From assembly GCA_041584055.1 (NCBI GenBank), contig JBFHER010000130.1:1-10322 (forward strand): DNA of 10,322 nucleotides, written 5' to 3'. The first letter of the stretch is position 1. Each line of letters begins with the position of its first letter. This document shows, piece after piece, positions 6,846 to 10,322 of the stretch. Position numbers and translations under genes: made by a program. The notes beneath the pieces are model-generated. The model had not been told where the DNA came from. It searched no databases and saw only the letters and a list, made by a program, of their open reading frames with translations. The DNA is from JBFHER01 sp041584055 (GTDB taxonomy: Bacteria > Bacteroidota > Bacteroidia > Bacteroidales > UBA5342).

Positions 6846-8795
6846 TTATTTATCCGCGAAAGGCGTATATTTAACCGTTATGGTGCCTTCCGCCGTAGGC
6901 TTATCAAAGTCAATTCCAATGCGATAGGCCGGTCCACCTTCTCTTAAATGCGTCACAGGAACCAGTTCATCCTTTATCTTAAATGTCCCACCCGTTGCAG
7001 TAATTTCGGCTTTCACCTTTTGATTCTCAGAGCTTATTAAGACCGTTTTGTCGTCCAAAATTTCAAACGCTACATTGACCATGATTGCAGTTCCGAATGC
7101 GAGAGCTTTGTTTGCTTTAAAAACATCTTTCACGGTAATCGTACCCTCGTCGCTTTTATCATTTATCATAATGCGATTTAATTTTTCGAGGGATGCAACT
7201 TCATAGGCAGGCAGCAGATCCAACACCACCTTGTCAGCTTCCTTTGTAAATTCAGTTTCAAGTACTTCTCCTCGAAAAGACAATCCATTTGATTGCAAGG
7301 AATTATCAATCCGCGGCACCGGATGACCCCAGGAACTTCTGGCAGGATTATCCTTCGAGAAAGCTCCGGCAATGTAAGATGGTGCTCCAATATCACCGGT
7401 CATAATATCATCACCCAAAGCCACAATATAACTACCTACATCACTGTGATTATGGTTTTCTGCGTTGTGTCCTGCTTTTATTGAGATGGAGAAAGGAACC
7501 TGTTGCTGACCACGGGAAATCACGATCCCAAAATCATCAAAGTATGTGTATGCAGGCAAAACCGTTTTCACCGCTTCGGAAGGAGCAAATGCATCCGGAT
7601 AAGACCAGGCGATCAGGGTCTCCACCGATTCATCAGGGATAAACCGTGAGGGCCTTTGCGTGCCATAATACTTTGCTGCCATGAAATATGCAAAATTATT
7701 GCTTGATCCTTTAACGCGGGTCACACCATCGGAAAATGGTGAATATAATCCTTCTGCTATCTGAAAATTCCTTGGAAAATCAGCCACACGTTTCAACTTA
7801 AGCGGTTCGTTAAATTCAAAAAGATTGATTTTTCCGTCTGAATAGTCCAACAGAATTTCAGCCAGGTACAGGTAATGACCAAAACCATAACTCCAATAGC
7901 CCGTACCTTCGGAGCAATAACCATCCTTTCCAAAACCTGATAAGTAATACACCATGCTGTTTAAGGCACATCCCACTGCTGCAATGCGCTCATCTGAATT
8001 TTCAGATGCAACAATGGTGGTAAATATTGTACCACTTGTACACACCGAATTCCAGTTACTAGTGGATCTAATCCAGGTGTTTCCAATGGTATCCTCTCCT
8101 TTGCAGGATTTTAAGTACGAATCCATCATCCGCCATTGAAGCTGAGCAGCCATTTCAGTTCTAAGCTCGGCAGGCAACTTATCTTCCAGTAATGCATCAG
8201 ATAATGCCAGTACCAAACCAAATTTACGTGCACCTAAATCGATGGCCACTCGTTTTCCTTCCAGCACGCTATTTTCCCTGTCGTCATGATTGGGATGCAT
8301 CCATGATTTCATTGCCATAATTGCACGGGTGTAGGTCTCTATCTGAGGCAGAAAACGGTCCTTGTTTTCGATGCATTCTGCCAGGATGAACTTCTCCAAC
8401 CTGTCCATGGTATTGTAATAACGGGGCTTGTAAATACCTCGGTTTCCCTCTTTATTGGCTCTGCGATAAATCTCATCAGAGATGGGAACTTCAGGCTCTC
8501 TGTCTAAAAGCGACAAAGCTTCTTCAAGGTATAAAGCGCCTGCTTCGCTGCCGGCAATTTTATCCCAATAGTTCCGGTCGCTTGCCGGCGGTGCTGGACG
8601 AAAAGATTCCTTTGGGAGCACAGATTTTAGCATTTCTAGTTGGGTCAGACTTGGATAAATATGTTTCCCATCGGCCGCATCCAGATACGCAGTTATGTCC
8701 AAAGATGCTTTTTGCTCTTTATTACCAGCACAACCTATCATTGCACTCAAAAAAACCAGGAGCGCAGCAATCATCAAAATTTTTCCAGTTTTCAT
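6846..8795 (-). CDS. Heparinase II/III-like polysaccharide lyase, lipoprotein
   Basis: A 649-residue protein. Residues 1-22 look like a lipoprotein signal ending AMIGC (a weak lipobox, Met at -3). Residues about 40-340 form the N-terminal alpha/alpha-toroid, with NTWIRSTSNWNSVC (239-252) and CSEGTGYWSYGFGHYL (294-309) lining the expected active-site cleft (candidate residues N248, E296, Y300). From about 415 the beta-sandwich heparinase II/III domain carries the signature AGHNAENHNHSDVGSYIV (441-458), with H443, N444, H448 and H450, and a further His at SSWGHPVPRID (H491). Families PL12, PL15, PL17, PL21 and relatives cleave uronic-acid-containing polysaccharides by beta-elimination; which one this acts on cannot be read from the sequence. 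It lies 6 bp after the sulfatase and 20 bp before the beta-helix gene, so it is co-transcribed. No sign of truncation. Confidence 0.85.
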   Translation of the reverse strand: MKTGKILMIAALLVFLSAMIGCAGNKEQKASLDITAYLDAADGKHIYPSLTQLEMLKSVLPKESFRPAPPASDRNYWDKIAGSEAGALYLEEALSLLDREPEVPISDEIYRRANKEGNRGIYKPRYYNTMDRLEKFILAECIENKDRFLPQIETYTRAIMAMKSWMHPNHDDRENSVLEGKRVAIDLGARKFGLVLALSDALLEDKLPAELRTEMAAQLQWRMMDSYLKSCKGEDTIGNTWIRSTSNWNSVCTSGTIFTTIVASENSDERIAAVGCALNSMVYYLSGFGKDGYCSEGTGYWSYGFGHYLYLAEILLDYSDGKINLFEFNEPLKLKRVADFPRNFQIAEGLYSPFSDGVTRVKGSSNNFAYFMAAKYYGTQRPSRFIPDESVETLIAWSYPDAFAPSEAVKTVLPAYTYFDDFGIVISRGQQQVPFSISIKAGHNAENHNHSDVGSYIVALGDDIMTGDIGAPSYIAGAFSKDNPARSSWGHPVPRIDNSLQSNGLSFRGEVLETEFTKEADKVVLDLLPAYEVASLEKLNRIMINDKSDEGTITVKDVFKANKALAFGTAIMVNVAFEILDDKTVLISSENQKVKAEITATGGTFKIKDELVPVTHLREGGPAYRIGIDFDKPTAEGTITVKYTPFADK

Positions 8796-8801
8796 ATTTT
8801 T

Positions 8802-10250
8802 TTATTTTTGATCCCAAAGTCTGTAAGGATCGTTATGAGCTTTCATTTGTTCCAGTAGCAATGCTTCCATTTCTGCAAGTTTATCAGCGTATTTGGGATC
8901 GTTTGCAAGATTTGTTTCCATGTCCCCTGTTTTTAGATGTTCCGGCAAATACTCATTTGGATTTTTAGCAAGATTAAACAATTGTGTTTCTCTCACAGCA
9001 CCATCCATCACATCGTATTTAATTAATTTCCAGTCACCTTTTTTCACGCTTCGCATGCCAGGTTTGGTTCCCCCGGCATAAACCCCGTACATAACATCTC
9101 TTACAACTTCTTTCTCTCCTTTCAGCACAGGCTTAAAACTGATGCCATTCACTGTTTCAGGAATTTTAATATTGGCTAGATCACAAAGGGTAGGCAGCAC
9201 ATCCAACAAATAAATATTTCCTTCTACCCGTTTACCAGCATCAATGCCAGGCCCCTTAACAATAAAGGGAACCCGCCATGTGTGTTCATACAAATTTTGT
9301 TTTCCGGTTAAGCCATGTCGGCCAATGGCAATACCATGGTCGGCCGTGTAAACAATGTATGTATTGTCAAGCTCGCCCATTGCTTCCAGTTTTCGTAGCA
9401 CCTTTCCAAGTTGAATGTCGATATTTTCGTCACAGGCGTATTCGCGTCCCAGTTCATTTCGGATGGTTTGTTCATCGCGGTTTTTCCAAACACCACTTAC
9501 CCTTTCCTCGTCACGCAGATTAGGGTGACCATGGAAAAATGGATGAGCAGGTAGATAATTATCCTGAAGTTCCGGCAATTTTGGATTTGCAGGTGGCAAA
9601 CTGTTTTGGTCAGTATGATTCACTGCGCCATATTTTGCCAACAATTCCGGCGTCCCGTTACGAACATCATGTGGATGAGAAAAACCGAAGTAAATAAAAA
9701 ATGGATCTGTGTCTTTGTTTACCTCACGTTCCTGTAAATAGTTCAACACCTGCTTTGCATGCCATGCACTGCCACCGTCTTCAGTTCCTTGTCTTTTGGT
9801 TGCATCATGCACAACCGTAAACTGCAGGTTAGCCGCTTCAAATGAATTTCCTTTTTTGCACGTGCGCATGGTTTTATAGCCGGCCCTGTTGAATACGGCA
9901 GCAATTGATTGCAACTCCAAACTGTCGGGGCAATTTGGACTTTTATACCCGGCGCTGGGAGGCAGATTCCAAACAGAACGTCCAGACATAATCATATGAC
10001 GTGATGGCGTACACACAGCTCCATTCATAGATCCCATGTGCCGCGCACCATCAAATACCATTCCCTCTTCTGCAAGTTTATCAATGTTGGGAGTTTCGAG
10101 AATTGACCTGGCATCGTAAATTTTTAAATCGAAAGGAGACTGATCATCAACCAATACGAATAAAAAGTTTGGGCGTTTCTCTTCAGTGCAGGCACTCATC
10201 AAGGATGATAAGGCTATGGCAAGCACAGCTAATTTTAAATATATTTTCAT
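8802..10250 (-). CDS. S1-family sulfatase (formylglycine, Cys-type), lipoprotein
   Basis: A 482-residue sulfatase. Residues 1-21 are a lipoprotein signal ending LMSAC (Cys21), followed by TEE, a short acidic stretch that could act as a surface-export signal in Bacteroidota. PNFLFVLVDDQS (27-38) gives the metal-binding Asp pair D35/D36. The catalytic motif CTPSR (80-84) has Cys80, which needs oxidation to formylglycine by a maturase located elsewhere. HPHDVRNG (192-199), YTADHGIAIGRHG (301-313, metal ligands D304/H305) and the Lys of TGKQNLYEH (K317) complete the active site. The C-terminal part (MRSVKKGDWKLIKYD, TQLFNLAKNPNEY) is the usual small sulfatase subdomain. The product would hydrolyse sulfate esters on a sugar. 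As first complete gene of the operon, with a lyase and a beta-helix glycosidase-like protein behind it, it indicates a sulfated polysaccharide. Confidence 0.93.
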   Translation of the reverse strand: MKIYLKLAVLAIALSSLMSACTEEKRPNFLFVLVDDQSPFDLKIYDARSILETPNIDKLAEEGMVFDGARHMGSMNGAVCTPSRHMIMSGRSVWNLPPSAGYKSPNCPDSLELQSIAAVFNRAGYKTMRTCKKGNSFEAANLQFTVVHDATKRQGTEDGGSAWHAKQVLNYLQEREVNKDTDPFFIYFGFSHPHDVRNGTPELLAKYGAVNHTDQNSLPPANPKLPELQDNYLPAHPFFHGHPNLRDEERVSGVWKNRDEQTIRNELGREYACDENIDIQLGKVLRKLEAMGELDNTYIVYTADHGIAIGRHGLTGKQNLYEHTWRVPFIVKGPGIDAGKRVEGNIYLLDVLPTLCDLANIKIPETVNGISFKPVLKGEKEVVRDVMYGVYAGGTKPGMRSVKKGDWKLIKYDVMDGAVRETQLFNLAKNPNEYLPEHLKTGDMETNLANDPKYADKLAEMEALLLEQMKAHNDPYRLWDQK

Positions 10251-10266
10251 TTTACATTAATTTATT

Positions 10267-10322
10267 TTAGAATTCGTTATCGGTGCCATTCCGGACTCCA
10301 TCCATCCTAACATCTAAAAAAC
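10267..10322 (-). CDS. C-terminal end of an unidentified gene, partial
   Basis: On the - strand one frame is open from the right window edge to a TAA at 10269-10267, encoding a tail that ends DVRMDGVRNGTDNEF. The other two frames stop within the first few codons. The stop lies 16 bp before the sulfatase start, matching the tight spacing of the rest of the operon, so this is plausibly the preceding PUL gene. Eighteen codons are too few to name it. Confidence 0.45.
   Translation of the reverse strand, partial: FLDVRMDGVRNGTDNEF

Overview
The window looks like a chromosomal piece of a marine or sediment Bacteroidota (Marinilabiliales/Prolixibacteraceae-like by overall character; this placement is an inference). 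The evidence is moderate GC with A/T-rich, Shine-Dalgarno-poor gene starts, several lipoprotein signals, and a cluster of extracytoplasmic enzymes typical of a polysaccharide utilization locus (PUL).

Layout. Two gene blocks converge near 4330-4476. The left block is on the + strand. It holds the C-terminal part of a secreted DUF1566 (Lcl-type) protein (2-901) carrying three 11-residue tandem repeats, then a small Spy/CpxP-like exported protein (939-1346), closed by a strong intrinsic terminator (1423-1463). After a gap come a dicluster ferredoxin (1613-1828), a six-helix membrane protein with two His pairs typical of ferric-reductase-like b-haem proteins (1899-2546), and an overlapping Tat-exported FAD flavoprotein of the fumarate reductase/AprA superfamily (2530-4329) with a Gly/Pro-rich insert. 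These three look like one electron-transfer unit: a membrane b-haem protein passing electrons to or from a periplasmic flavoprotein, with a ferredoxin partner. The substrate is not evident.

The right block is on the - strand and reads 10322 to 4477. It starts with the last codons of an unidentified gene (10322-10267), then a Cys-type S1 sulfatase (10250-8802), a heparinase II/III-like polysaccharide lyase (8795-6846), and a GH141-like right-handed beta-helix protein with a C-terminal PDZ domain (6825-4477). Intergenic gaps are 16, 6 and 20 bp, so this is almost certainly one operon. All three complete products carry lipoprotein-type signals. Together they suggest desulfation and depolymerisation of a sulfated, uronic-acid-containing polysaccharide, possibly an algal fucan-like glycan. 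No SusC/SusD pair, regulator, tRNA, rRNA, CRISPR array, transposase or attachment site was seen.

The most interesting points are the uncharacterised ferredoxin/b-haem/Tat-flavoprotein trio, the low-complexity Gly/Pro segments shared by three of the + strand proteins, and the beta-helix/PDZ fusion in the PUL operon.
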